The notes: generated by a model from the sequence alone, not told the origin. DNA of 64,000 nt from Gemmatimonadota bacterium (GCA_020161135.1 JAIUOB010000004.1:248001-312000), one strand, 5' to 3'; shown: positions 25,654-34,490, numbered from the stretch's first letter. Program-made: numbers and translations.

Positions 25654-26895
25654 TCAGGGCGTGTTGAGGATGTGCCGCGCATGCTCACGCAGTTGCACGT
25701 CACGCGTTCCCAGCCGCAGCGCCTGCTGCATGTAGGTGCGCGCATCGTCGACCCTCCCGGCGCGATGGCTGGCCCAGGCGGCGAGATCGAAGCCGTACAC
25801 ATCGCGCCGCACCCCGAGTGCCTCCACGGCCGAACGACGCGCCGCCTCGATGTCGCCGTCGTGGGCGAGCGACCAGAGCAACGCCTCGCGATGCCCCGGC
25901 TCGAGTTGCAGCGCCGAGGCGATGGTGAACCGGGCGTCGTCGCGATCGCCGGTGGCCCATTGCGCCGCGGCCAGCGTGGTGAGGGTCGAGGCGTCGGTGC
26001 GTGCCGCGACCGCACGCTCCGCCCACCAGCGACCATCGATCACGCTTCCCTGCTCCACCGCCAGGCGCGCGAGGGCCTGCATGAGGCGCGCGTCGCCCGG
26101 AGCCGTGTGCAGTCCCGCACGGAGGAGACGCGCCGCAGCGCCCGGATGCCCGGCGCGTCGCTCGAGATCGGCGCGGCGAAGGGCAAACCATGCCCGCGTC
26201 GCGGCCGGCGTGCCATGCTGTGCCGCGATACTGTCGGCCGCCGTACGCAGGAGATGGCGTGCATCGCCCACGTGTCCGGTGGCCTCGAGCCAGCGCGCAA
26301 CGCGCGGCGCCATGGCGAGTGCGCGCCTTTGTCCATGCACCGAGGTGAACATGGCGCGCGCGGTGGCATCGTCACCCGCCTCCAACGCGGCCTCGCCGAG
26401 AATGGCACGATAGACCGGTTCGTCGGGATGGTGCGCGACGAGCTCCCGTGCCTCGGCCACGGCGTCGGCGAAGCGGTGTTGGGCGAGCAGCGCCGCGACG
26501 AGCGTGGCACCCGCCGCGCCGTTGTGCTGGACGCGTCGGGCGAGGGAACGCCGGGCGAGCGAATCTGCGCGCAGCCAGTCGCCGGGCGCCACGCCATCGC
26601 GTGCCCGGGCCGCATGCAGCCCGGCCAGTTGACTCGTCACGAGCGCACTGCCGGTGTCGGCCGCGAGCGCACGATACCAGACCGCGAGCGTGGTGTCGCG
26701 TTGCGCGTGCTCCGCGCTGTCCGCGGGAACGGCGAGCGTCACCGCGGGACGATACGGGAATCGCTCGTAGCCCTGCCATGCCGTGACCGTCGCCGAGACG
26801 GCGAGGCCTGCGGCGAGCAACCAGGCCCCGGCCGCGCCGCGCCGCGCACCGAGCGCACGCGGCCGTGCCTCCGGGCGGCGCGGAGCGGCCGCCAT
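25654..26895 (-). CDS. TPR-repeat protein with one membrane helix
   Basis: A 413-residue protein with an Arg-rich N-terminus, one membrane helix (about 22-42, near GAWLLAAGLAVSATVTAW), then helical tetratricopeptide-like repeats to the end (for example YRAILGEAALEAGDDATARA and ALARLAVEQGSVIDGRW). It probably scaffolds partners in the periplasm. Its ATG overlaps the upstream lipoprotein stop by one base (TGATG) and its stop is 2 nt before hupE. A TPR protein between DUF4331 and HupE genes suggests the three work together. Confidence 0.8.
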   Translation of the reverse strand: MAAAPRRPEARPRALGARRGAAGAWLLAAGLAVSATVTAWQGYERFPYRPAVTLAVPADSAEHAQRDTTLAVWYRALAADTGSALVTSQLAGLHAARARDGVAPGDWLRADSLARRSLARRVQHNGAAGATLVAALLAQHRFADAVAEARELVAHHPDEPVYRAILGEAALEAGDDATARAMFTSVHGQRRALAMAPRVARWLEATGHVGDARHLLRTAADSIAAQHGTPAATRAWFALRRADLERRAGHPGAAARLLRAGLHTAPGDARLMQALARLAVEQGSVIDGRWWAERAVAARTDASTLTTLAAAQWATGDRDDARFTIASALQLEPGHREALLWSLAHDGDIEAARRSAVEALGVRRDVYGFDLAAWASHRAGRVDDARTYMQQALRLGTRDVQLREHARHILNTP

Positions 26896-27452
26896 CAGCG
26901 TGGCGCCTCGAGATACGGGAACGTCGTGCCGAAGTTGCGCGTGCTCATGGGCACGTTGTCCGACGTGAGCCCCGGCAGCACCTGCGCCTGCGGATCGAGC
27001 AGGTTGCCGAAGATGGCCGTCAGCCCCGCGTCCACGACATCGTCACGCAGCGTGCGCCCACCGTAGCCGGCAGCGAGGGCCCAACTGAGCCACCCGGCCG
27101 TGCTCCCCTGTCGATTCGGGAACACCAGCAACATGTCCGGCACCAGCACGGTGGCGAGCGTGTTCGCGATCGTCGGGCCGCGGTTGAACTGGTTGGTGAA
27201 GGCGCGGATGCGATCGCCGAAGTTGTTCGCCGCATCGGTGGACGGCGCGGTGATGTTGTGCAGCGGGTGATCGCGCTTGAGGAAGAAGACCTCGCTCACC
27301 AATGGATTGCCGAGGCGTTCGACCTGCACGTAGGTGCGGGTCGTGGTGGGCGCGGTGGGCGCGTCGTCGTTGTCGGAGCAGGCACCGAGCCCGAGGAGCA
27401 GGGCCAGGGGCAGCAGCGCGACACGACGGCGGAGAGGTGTGGTGGTCCGCAT
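26895..27452 (-). CDS. Lipoprotein resembling the C-terminal part of DUF4331 proteins
   Basis: A 185-residue lipoprotein (lipobox GLGACS, Cys about 22). The body RLGNPLVSEVFFLKRDH, GDRIRAFTNQFN and VLVPDMLLVFPN fits the second half of DUF4331 proteins, while the upstream gene fits the first half. The start MRTTTPL at 27452 is chosen because GGAG lies 6 nt before it. ATGs at 27488 (overlapping the upstream stop as ATGA) and 27506 are alternatives. Function unknown. Confidence 0.72.
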   Translation of the reverse strand: MRTTTPLRRRVALLPLALLLGLGACSDNDDAPTAPTTTRTYVQVERLGNPLVSEVFFLKRDHPLHNITAPSTDAANNFGDRIRAFTNQFNRGPTIANTLATVLVPDMLLVFPNRQGSTAGWLSWALAAGYGGRTLRDDVVDAGLTAIFGNLLDPQAQVLPGLTSDNVPMSTRNFGTTFPYLEAPR

Positions 27453-27484
27453 GGGGGCTCCGTGAGTGTGGGCGTGTGTGCGAT

Positions 27485-28210
27485 TCATCGGCTGATCGTC
27501 CCCCACACGCCGATGCGTGCCGCGGCGTCGGTGCCGGCGACGAGCAGCGCCTTGGGGAGCTCGATGGCGATCGCGAGCGTGTTGAAGGGCCGCAGGAAGT
27601 CGACGCCCGGCGACCGGAAGGCCGACGCCGTGGCCGTGAGCGGCGTCGAAAGCGGTCCCGTCGATGGACGACGGTCGGGGACGATGTTGAAGAACTGCTC
27701 GAGGTCGATGACGAACGGATCGGCGCGCAGACCCGCGAACACCTGCGTGCCGGTGGCGCTGCCGCTCGTGCTGCCCACGGTGCCGGTGACGGTCGGCCCG
27801 GTCTCGAGGAGCGTGTTGACGGTGCCGGTGCGGGCCGGCGCCACGGGGCCACGCAGCGTGTAGCGTTGCGCGCTGCCGACGCCGTTGTCGAAGGTCACCT
27901 GGAAGACGAGGTCTTCGACGGCATCACCGGTGTTGTCGACCTTGATCTGATAGAGCAGGTTCGGGTCGAACGACGCGCTCTGGCCGGCGATGGGGCTCGA
28001 CGTGGTGACGACGAGCGCGATGCGATCGCTCGTCGCACCGGGGAAGGCGTACACATCATTGATGTCCTGACGCGGATTGAGCTCGACTTCGGGCGTGTCC
28101 TGGTGATCTGACGCACGCAGACCCACGGCGAACACGGCGATTCCGACCAGGGCGGTGGCGCCGAGCGTGAGGCCGAAGGCCGTACGTCGGGCGCCGCGCA
28201 AAACAGGCAT
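27485..28210 (-). CDS. DUF4331 family protein (N-terminal-type half)
   Basis: A 241-residue secreted protein with a signal peptide (about 1-30, ALVGIAVFAVGLRA). DHQDTPEVELNPRQDINDVY just after it and FDPNLLYQIKVDNTGDAVED are DUF4331 hallmarks. The family usually spans about 400-500 residues in one chain; here the rest appears as the next gene. A GGAG precedes the ATG. The gap to the anti-sigma gene is 106 nt, so it may be the main target of the adjacent sigma factor. Biochemical role unknown. Confidence 0.8.
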   Translation of the reverse strand: MPVLRGARRTAFGLTLGATALVGIAVFAVGLRASDHQDTPEVELNPRQDINDVYAFPGATSDRIALVVTTSSPIAGQSASFDPNLLYQIKVDNTGDAVEDLVFQVTFDNGVGSAQRYTLRGPVAPARTGTVNTLLETGPTVTGTVGSTSGSATGTQVFAGLRADPFVIDLEQFFNIVPDRRPSTGPLSTPLTATASAFRSPGVDFLRPFNTLAIAIELPKALLVAGTDAAARIGVWGTISR

Positions 28211-28316
28211 GGCGAACTCCAGCGAGGGTGGTCGCGTGACGGCATCATGACCGTCACGTCGCTGGAGGTACGCCGCCCACGCGCGGGCGGATCTCTCACA
28301 TCTTCAACGCGCGCGC

Positions 28317-29198
28317 TCAGCGCGTACCGACGCTCCCGACGAGGAACGGCGTCATGGTGGGCTGCGGCGATCCGGCGGCCGGCTCTTCCGTGACCGCAAA
28401 CGCCGCGACCCCGGCGACGGAGGTGGGCACCGCGACATCCGGGAGCACTTGCGCGCCGGTGGAATCGGGGCGGAACAGTGCGACGGCGGCCGGCTTGCCG
28501 TCACGGATGATCCACAGACAGTACGCGCGATCGGCGGCGATGGGGGCGAGCCCGGCCGCGACGATGACCGCCGCGCCGCGCTTCACATTCCAGTACACCT
28601 GCATCGACGGCCCATCGACGGTGTTGGGCGCGAGACGCACGAGCTGCAGGCTGTTGCCGGCATCGGCGAGGGTGCGGATGGTCGCATCGCGACGCGCGAG
28701 CGCGGCACGCAGCGAGTCGAGGGTCGCCGCGTGCGTTGCCTGCTGCGCGGCCAGTGTGGCCTGCAGCGCATCGCGATCGCGGCGGAGTCCCAGGGCGACG
28801 ACGACACTCGCCGCCGCCGCGAGCGCGAACACCGCCGGCACCCACGCGCGTCGTGCCGGCCCGGTGGTCGCGACCCGGGTGACGTCGCGCGGAGCCGCAG
28901 GCGCGGATACCGGCGCGACCGGGGCGTCCGTCGCTGCGGAGACGCTGGGCCCAACTGCGGCTTCGGCGGCAACACGCGCGAGGACCCGCTCCCGCAGGGC
29001 GGGGGGCGGGGCCACCGGCGTCGAGGCGCCCACGTGGCCGAGGGCCTCGCGCATCGCGTCGATCTCCTCCTGCAGGCGCGGTGCCAGCGACGGGTCGCGC
29101 AGCCCGCGCTCCAGGTCGGCCCGCTCCTCGAGCGTGAGGGTGTCGAGCACGAAGCCGGGCGTGAGATCGAGCAGTTCGTCGAGCGAACGGGTGTTCAT
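28317..29198 (-). CDS. Anti-sigma factor, RskA-like
   Basis: A 293-residue membrane anti-sigma factor. Residues 1-80 form a cytoplasmic binding domain (LDLTPGFVLDTLTLEERADLE). After a Pro/Ala-rich linker a single helix (about 142-163) crosses the membrane, followed by a coiled-coil-like stretch with LAAQQATHAATLDSLRAA and a periplasmic RskA C-terminal domain (YWNVKRGAAVIVAAGLAP, ADRAYCLWIIRDGKP). No zinc-binding HxxxCxxC is seen. The ATG overlaps the sigma stop by one base, so both are made together. Release of sigma probably follows proteolysis of this protein. Confidence 0.88.
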   Translation of the reverse strand: MNTRSLDELLDLTPGFVLDTLTLEERADLERGLRDPSLAPRLQEEIDAMREALGHVGASTPVAPPPALRERVLARVAAEAAVGPSVSAATDAPVAPVSAPAAPRDVTRVATTGPARRAWVPAVFALAAAASVVVALGLRRDRDALQATLAAQQATHAATLDSLRAALARRDATIRTLADAGNSLQLVRLAPNTVDGPSMQVYWNVKRGAAVIVAAGLAPIAADRAYCLWIIRDGKPAAVALFRPDSTGAQVLPDVAVPTSVAGVAAFAVTEEPAAGSPQPTMTPFLVGSVGTR

Positions 29199-29818
29199 CA
29201 GTGCGACTCCTCCGCGCGGAATCGCCACGGGCCAAGGGTGTCTCGCAGCTTGAGCAGCCCGAGGCGGATGCGCGTCTTCACAGTCCCGAGGGGCTCCTGC
29301 AACCGGTCGGCGATCTCGAGGTGCGTGAGTCCCTCGAAGTAGGCGAGCTCGATGGCGCGTCGCTGTGGCAGCGGCAGGCCGTCCAGCGCCTGCGACACCG
29401 CCGACGCGCGCTCGCGCTGTTCCACATGCACCTCGGCAGAGGCGGGTGCCTGCCCCATGGCCGGCGCCTCGGTGTCGAGGGCGGCGCGTTCGGTGGCCCG
29501 CGCGCGACGGGTGCGTGACCGCACGCAGTCGAGCGCCCGCGAGCGGGCAAGCACCGTGATCCAGGCGGTCACGCTGCCACGGGTCTCGGCAAAGCGCGCC
29601 GCCTCGCGCCACGCCTGCGCGAACACCTCGAGCACCACTTCGTCGGCGTCGGTGCGGTCGCCGGTGACCCGCAGGGCAATGCCGTAGACGAGCGCCCCGA
29701 AGCGGTCGTAGAGGCGCGCCGCCGCGCGCTCGTCTCCGCGGGCCATGGCCGCGACGACGGTCGCATCGACCTCGTCGGCGGGGGGGCTCGGCGGTTCGGG
29801 AGACGCGAAGGCGGACAT
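29198..29818 (-). CDS. ECF sigma factor (SigK-like)
   Basis: A 206-residue RNA polymerase sigma-70 factor of the extracytoplasmic-function class. Region 2 spans about 35-105 (YDRFGALVYGIALRVTGDR, VFAQAWREAARF) and region 4 about 145-200 (LPLPQRRAIELAYFEGLTHL, EPLGTVKTRIRLGL). It is coupled to the RskA-like gene and heads the DUF4331/TPR/HupE/DUF6702 cluster. Start 29818 removes a 52-residue Pro/Arg-rich extension; a GTG at 29974 with TAGCCG just upstream is a possible longer start. Confidence 0.9.
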   Translation of the reverse strand: MSAFASPEPPSPPADEVDATVVAAMARGDERAAARLYDRFGALVYGIALRVTGDRTDADEVVLEVFAQAWREAARFAETRGSVTAWITVLARSRALDCVRSRTRRARATERAALDTEAPAMGQAPASAEVHVEQRERASAVSQALDGLPLPQRRAIELAYFEGLTHLEIADRLQEPLGTVKTRIRLGLLKLRDTLGPWRFRAEESH

Positions 29819-30159
29819 GCCGAAGGACGGGAGACGCGGCGCGTGCAGGAGCCCGTACTCGGGCGCGGGGATGGGCGGAAGGTACCCGCCGAAGCCGCCC
29901 ACGGGGAAGGCAGGGCGAGGTCGCCAGCAGTCGGCAAAGCGCGCCGGATCGGATGCACGGTGAATCGAGGGCACGCAGCGGCTACGCCAGCGGGACGGCG
30001 ACGGATGCGTGACGGCCGGCGGCGGGATGACGGCGGGTGTCCAGCCACGCGGCGGCGCGAGGTGGGTAGCGGCGGTAGCTTTGGCGCGTTCACCGCCGGC
30101 CCTGTGCCGCGGTACCTGATCCTGTCGCCACTGCCTGTCGCCACCGCCTGCCGCCCGCC
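29819..30159. other. Divergent intergenic region between ECF sigma and S9 peptidase
   Basis: About 340 nt without a confident gene. On the minus strand the sigma frame stays open to 29974 but its codons look non-coding. On the plus strand TAGCTT at 30076-30081 is the best -10 candidate for the S9 peptidase, leaving a leader of about 70 nt that is rich in GTCGCCACTGCCT-like repeats (30124-30158). Confidence 0.4.
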
Positions 30160-33159
30160 ATGCCGCGCTCTCCCGCCCGCTTCGCCCTGCTGCTGTCGCT
30201 GTCCCTGCCCTGCGTCACGACCCTTCCCCACGCGCTGATCGCGCAGGGTGCCCAGGGCGCGTCGCGTTCCGGTACCAAGCCGTTCACCCTCGCCGACTAC
30301 ACCAAGTGGCGCACGATCGAGAGCGCGGCGCTTTCGCCCGACGGCGCCTGGGTGGCCTCGGTGTTGCGCTTCGCCAATACGTTGCCCGCCGACAGCAAGC
30401 CGGTGCTGCGCCTGCGCAACTTGTCGACGAATGCCGAGACGGAGATCGCGCACGCCACGCAGCCACAGTTCTCGCCGGACGGCAAGTGGATCACCTATCT
30501 GGTCGAGCCCCCGCCACCGGCGCGTGGTGCGGCGGCACGTGGAGACAGCGCAGCGGCAGGGGGTGCGCCCGCCGCCACGCCGGGTGGCAACGCACCCGCC
30601 AGCGGCGCACCTGCCAATGGCGCACGCGCCGCCACACCGCCGCGGCGCTGGGAGCTGCGGGAACTGGCGACGGGGCGTACGCAGTCGTGGACGGAAATGC
30701 AGTCGGCGACGTTCTCGCCGACGGGCACGCACCTGCTGTTGCGTCGTCGTCCGCCCACCGGAGGCGCTGGCGTAGCTGCCGGTGCCGGTGCCGGTGCCGG
30801 TGGCGCGGGGCCGCAGGGCGGCGGCGGTGGTGCCGGCGCGGCGAGCGCCGTGCGCGCGACCGATGTGGTGCTGCACGAACTCGCCGGCGCGAAGAGCCTC
30901 TTTCTCGGCAGCGTGGGCGACGCCGCGTTCAATCGCGTCGGCTCGATGCTCGCCTACACCGTCGACGCTGCGACGCGTGACGGCAACGGCCTCTTCGTGA
31001 TCGACCTGCGCACGACGACCACGCGGGTGCTCGACAACGACTCGCTGCGCTACAGTCGCCTCACGTGGAACGAGGCGGGCACCGCGGTCGCCGTGCTCAA
31101 GGGGCGTGACGTGGAGCGCATGCGGGAGCGCGACAATCGCCTGCTGGTGGTGGGCGATGTCGCCGGCGAACCCGTCACGTCGCTGCTCGAGACGAAGGCG
31201 CTGGGCTTCCCATCCGGCTTCATGATCTCGGAGCGTGCGCCGCTCGCCTTCAGTGACGATGGCGCGCGCGTCTACCTCGGCATCATCCCGCAGTCTCCGC
31301 TGCCCGACACGACGCGGCGGCGCAGCACCGACTCCATCGCCGACGTGGACATCTGGCGGACGCAGGACGATCGTGTGCAGTCGCAGCAGATGATCCAGGC
31401 GGAGGCCGATCGCAACCGGACGTTCCGTCAGGCGTTCGTGCTGGGCGCCGCGAAGTTCGTGTCGCTCTCGGACTCGTCGCTGCGCGACCTGGAGATGCCG
31501 GTGACGGGCCCCTGGGCGGTCGGGCGCGATGCGCGCGCGTACACCTCCGATCACCTGCCGCCGCGTGCCGACTTCTATCGGGTGGACCTGCGCACCGGTG
31601 AGCGCGTGAAGATGCTCACCGGACAGTTCACGGGACGTTTCGCACCGGGGATGAGCCCCGATGGCCGCACCTTCCTGTACTTCGCGAACGGGAAGTGGCA
31701 GGCGCTGGACCTGGCGACGAACGCGAGTCGCGCGCTCGGTGCCGGGGCGCCGAGCTTCCTCGACACCGAGGAGGACCATCCGGGGCCACGTCCGCCGTAC
31801 GGCGTGGCGGGGTTCACAGCGGATGGCTCGGCGGTGGTGGTGCATCACCGCTTCGACGAGTGGGTGCTGCCGCTCAATGGCAGCGCGGCGCGCAACCTGA
31901 CCAACGGCGCCGGCGCACGGGATCAGGTGGTGTATCGCGTCGTGCGTATCACGCCCATCGATTCGCTCACCCAGCGCGCGGCGCGCGTGTCACGTGAGAT
32001 CGACCTCGCGCAGCCGGTGGTGTTCTCCACCTACGGCGAGTACACGAAGAAGGCGGGCTTCACGCGCCTGAACGGCGGCACGCTCACGCCGCTCGTGTGG
32101 GACGATGCGATCTTCTCGACGCCGGTGCGGGCGGCCAAGGCCGACGTGGTGCTGCTCACGCGGCAGACGTTCCGCGAGTTCCCCGACCTGCGCGTGGCGA
32201 ACGGCACGCTCGCGAACGCGCGCATCGTGAGCGACGCGAATCCGCAGCAGGCCGAGTATCTGTGGGGGCGCCGCATCCTGTTCGACTACACGACGCGGCG
32301 TGGCGACAAGCTGCAGGGCATCCTGGCGGTGCCCGATGACTACCAAACCGGCCAGAAGCGCCCGATGCTGGTGTCGTTCTACGAGAAGAACTCGCAGAAC
32401 ATGCACCGCTATCCCATGCCGAGCTTCATCACCGGCATGGGTGCGATCCCGGTGGATGCGCTGAGCCGCGGCTACATCACGATGATCCCCGATGTGCAGT
32501 TCCACACGGGCTCATCGCACAGCGACATGCTGGACGCGGTGGAGGCGGCGACGAAGAAGGTGATCGCCATGGGGTACGCCGATCCCAAGCGCATCGGCGT
32601 GCACGGGCACAGCTACGGTGGTGAGGGGGCGGCGTTCATCGGCACGCGCTCGAAGCTGTTTGCCGCCGTGGGGATGGGCGCCGGCGTGACCGACCTGTTC
32701 ACCGACTTCAGCCAGAGCTGGGGGTGGAGCTACCAGGTGCAGGGAGGCAGCGGCGCGAACGGCAACGGCTACTACATGACCGGTCAGGGGCGGTGGGGCT
32801 TCTCGCCGTGGGAGAAGCCCGAGGTGTACCGCTACGAGAGCGCGCTCACGCACGTGCCGAGTGTCTCGCAGCCGTTCCTCATCATGCACGGCACGGCCGA
32901 TCCGACCGTGTCGTTCACCGAGGGGATGAACTTCTACAACGCGCTCCGCTTCAATGGCAAGGAGGCGGTGATGCTCGCGTACCCCGGTGAAGGGCACGGG
33001 CTGCGCGGTCTCGCGAACCGCCGCGACCTGACGACGCGCTACTTCGAGTTCTTCGACCACTACCTCAAGGGCACACCGGCTCCCAAGTGGATGACTGACG
33101 GCGTGCCGTTCATCCTCAAGGACCGTCCCACGGCGCCGGCGCCGGTGATCCGCCCGTAG
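30160..33159 (+). CDS. Secreted S9-family prolyl oligopeptidase
   Basis: A 999-residue serine peptidase with a signal peptide (about 1-29, ending ALIAQ). The N-terminal beta-propeller covers about 40-640, interrupted by low-complexity Gly/Ala-rich inserts near 125-155 and 205-230. The C-terminal alpha/beta-hydrolase domain (about 700-990) has nucleophile S818 in GHSYGGEG, D914 in HGTADPTV and H946 in GEGHGLRG. It should cleave short peptides in the periplasm or outside. The low-complexity inserts, in the propeller rather than the catalytic part, are unusual. A strong hairpin follows. Confidence 0.93.
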   Translation: MPRSPARFALLLSLSLPCVTTLPHALIAQGAQGASRSGTKPFTLADYTKWRTIESAALSPDGAWVASVLRFANTLPADSKPVLRLRNLSTNAETEIAHATQPQFSPDGKWITYLVEPPPPARGAAARGDSAAAGGAPAATPGGNAPASGAPANGARAATPPRRWELRELATGRTQSWTEMQSATFSPTGTHLLLRRRPPTGGAGVAAGAGAGAGGAGPQGGGGGAGAASAVRATDVVLHELAGAKSLFLGSVGDAAFNRVGSMLAYTVDAATRDGNGLFVIDLRTTTTRVLDNDSLRYSRLTWNEAGTAVAVLKGRDVERMRERDNRLLVVGDVAGEPVTSLLETKALGFPSGFMISERAPLAFSDDGARVYLGIIPQSPLPDTTRRRSTDSIADVDIWRTQDDRVQSQQMIQAEADRNRTFRQAFVLGAAKFVSLSDSSLRDLEMPVTGPWAVGRDARAYTSDHLPPRADFYRVDLRTGERVKMLTGQFTGRFAPGMSPDGRTFLYFANGKWQALDLATNASRALGAGAPSFLDTEEDHPGPRPPYGVAGFTADGSAVVVHHRFDEWVLPLNGSAARNLTNGAGARDQVVYRVVRITPIDSLTQRAARVSREIDLAQPVVFSTYGEYTKKAGFTRLNGGTLTPLVWDDAIFSTPVRAAKADVVLLTRQTFREFPDLRVANGTLANARIVSDANPQQAEYLWGRRILFDYTTRRGDKLQGILAVPDDYQTGQKRPMLVSFYEKNSQNMHRYPMPSFITGMGAIPVDALSRGYITMIPDVQFHTGSSHSDMLDAVEAATKKVIAMGYADPKRIGVHGHSYGGEGAAFIGTRSKLFAAVGMGAGVTDLFTDFSQSWGWSYQVQGGSGANGNGYYMTGQGRWGFSPWEKPEVYRYESALTHVPSVSQPFLIMHGTADPTVSFTEGMNFYNALRFNGKEAVMLAYPGEGHGLRGLANRRDLTTRYFEFFDHYLKGTPAPKWMTDGVPFILKDRPTAPAPVIRP

Positions 33160-33184
33160 CCGGGCCGGCGACGTGTCGCAACGA

Positions 33185-33220
33185 CGCGCGGCGGGTGCAG
33201 ACCATCGCACCCGCCGCGCG
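33185..33220. terminator. Hairpin between S9 peptidase and the convergent gene
   Basis: A 14-bp GC stem (CGCGCGGCGGGTGC and its complement) with an 8-nt loop lies 25 nt after the S9 stop and 24 nt from the stop of the convergent small gene. No long T-run follows. Confidence 0.6.
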
Positions 33221-33243
33221 CGTGTCTCGTGGAGCGGTGGCGC

Positions 33244-33690
33244 TCAGCTCTTGCCGGCGGCGTCCATGGCGGCGCGCTGGCGCGCGCGGAAGCGCTCGGC
33301 GGTGGCCTTGCCGGTGGCGGTGTTCTCGGCCACCCACTGCGCGTTGCGATAGGCGAGCGGCGTCTGCGCCGCGCGCACCGCGTCGAGCCAGGGCTCCATG
33401 CGCGTGAAGAGCAGCAACCCTTCGCCGTTGCTCTCCATCATGTAGTCGCCGTGCACGATGCCGTTGCGGGCCATGCCGTACACCATCTCCCAGTACGTGG
33501 ACACCTGGCGATAGGCGGCGTTGAGCGGATGGTCACCCTTGAGGATGGCCAGTGCGTCGTCCTGCGTGAGCGGATGGAACTTCTGGATGATGTTCGCACG
33601 GGCCTCGCGCATGACGGGCTCGCGGCGGAGCTCGTAGAAGCGGAGAACGAGTTCGCCGTCGTGGTGATCGGGGTGGTCTTTCTGCGGCAT
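33244..33690 (-). CDS. Conserved-looking hypothetical protein
   Basis: A 148-residue soluble protein I do not recognise. It starts with a His/Asp-rich tail (KDHPDHHDGELVLRFY), then a mainly helical body with YRQVSTYWEMVYGMARNGIV and a C-terminal Arg/Ala-rich helix. No signal peptide or membrane segment. It appears to be a single gene between a convergent peptidase and a divergent small secreted protein. The start is the only Met that gives an uninterrupted, well-composed N-terminus. Confidence 0.6.
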   Translation of the reverse strand: MPQKDHPDHHDGELVLRFYELRREPVMREARANIIQKFHPLTQDDALAILKGDHPLNAAYRQVSTYWEMVYGMARNGIVHGDYMMESNGEGLLLFTRMEPWLDAVRAAQTPLAYRNAQWVAENTATGKATAERFRARQRAAMDAAGKS

Positions 33691-33864
33691 GGGGGCGGAG
33701 AGGGAGGACCGTCGCACGGGGCGGCGGGTATGGGGTGCGGTACGTGGCGGACGGGGGCAAGCGCGTGGTGTGCCGCGATCCGCGCACGCTGCGTGCATGC
33801 CGGATGATACTAGATTGTCCGGAGCGCGGCGCCGCCTCCCCGCTGCCAACACCTGCCCACCCTG

Positions 33865-34377
33865 ATGCCCATGCCCAACCGCATCATTGAAGCGTCGTCC
33901 CGCGCGCGCTGCGCGGCCGTCATCGTCGCCGTACTCGCCATCGCCAGCGTCGCGCCGCTGCCCTCCCTGCGGGCACAGTCGACCCGCACGGCACCCAAGT
34001 CCGCCCCCACGCTCCCCGGCAAGTGGGCGGGCACCGCGTCCGTCCCGCTCGGCGACAGCACCATCACGGTGCCGGTGTTCTACACCTTCGAGCAGACGGC
34101 CAGCGGCATCGGGGGCACGGCCAGCGTGCCGGGCCAGGGGTCGGGGCCCATCAGCGCGGTGAGCGTGACCGGCACCAAGGTGCGCTTCACGGTGGTGGCC
34201 ACACCGCTGCCGTCCAAGCCGGTGCCCGGCAAGCCTGCGCCGCCGCCGCCCACGCCGCGGACGCTCGAGCACGACGGCGCCTTCACCGCCGACGGCGCGA
34301 TCGAGGGATTCGTGAACCTCGACAAGCAGCCGGTGGCGAAGTTCCGCATCGCGCCGAGCAAGACGCCAGGGAAGTAG
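33865..34377 (+). CDS. Small secreted beta-rich protein
   Basis: A 170-residue protein with a signal peptide (about 1-37, ending SLRAQ). The mature part starts with LPGKWAGTASVPLGDS, followed by YTFEQTASGIGGTASVPG and a Pro-rich insert (PGKPAPPPPTPRT), and ends VAKFRIAPSK. It resembles in layout the small GTW-type proteins at 10119 and 63282. Function unknown. ATG 33871 is an alternative start. The -10-like TAGATT around 33810 suggests a leader of about 50 nt. A tandem repeat array starts 17 nt after the stop. Confidence 0.65.
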   Translation: MPMPNRIIEASSRARCAAVIVAVLAIASVAPLPSLRAQSTRTAPKSAPTLPGKWAGTASVPLGDSTITVPVFYTFEQTASGIGGTASVPGQGSGPISAVSVTGTKVRFTVVATPLPSKPVPGKPAPPPPTPRTLEHDGAFTADGAIEGFVNLDKQPVAKFRIAPSKTPGK

Positions 34378-34393
34378 CGCGGCACACGCCGAT

Positions 34394-34490
34394 CAGCGCG
34401 CGGCGCGTCAGCGCGCGGCGCGTCAGCGCGCGGCGCGTCAGCGCGCGGCGCGTCAGCGCGCGGCGCGTCAGCGCGCGGCGCGTCAGCGCG
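34394..34490. repeat. 15-bp tandem repeat array between convergent genes
   Basis: CAGCGCGCGGCGCGT is repeated six times without change (34394-34483) with a 7-nt partial copy (34484-34490). The array fills the gap between the secreted protein and the PqiA-like gene, and the PqiA-like stop codon (34485-34483) lies at its right end. The unit is nearly self-complementary (CGCGCGGCGCG), so it can fold. Copy number may vary between strains. Confidence 0.9.

Noticed and set aside
29819..29974. Extended start of the ECF sigma factor at GTG 29974
   Set aside because: The extra 52 residues look non-coding, although TAGCCG near the GTG leaves some doubt; the shorter start fits the family.
34394..34490. 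Tandem repeats considered as a CRISPR array
   Set aside because: The 15-bp units are contiguous, without spacers, and no cas gene is present.
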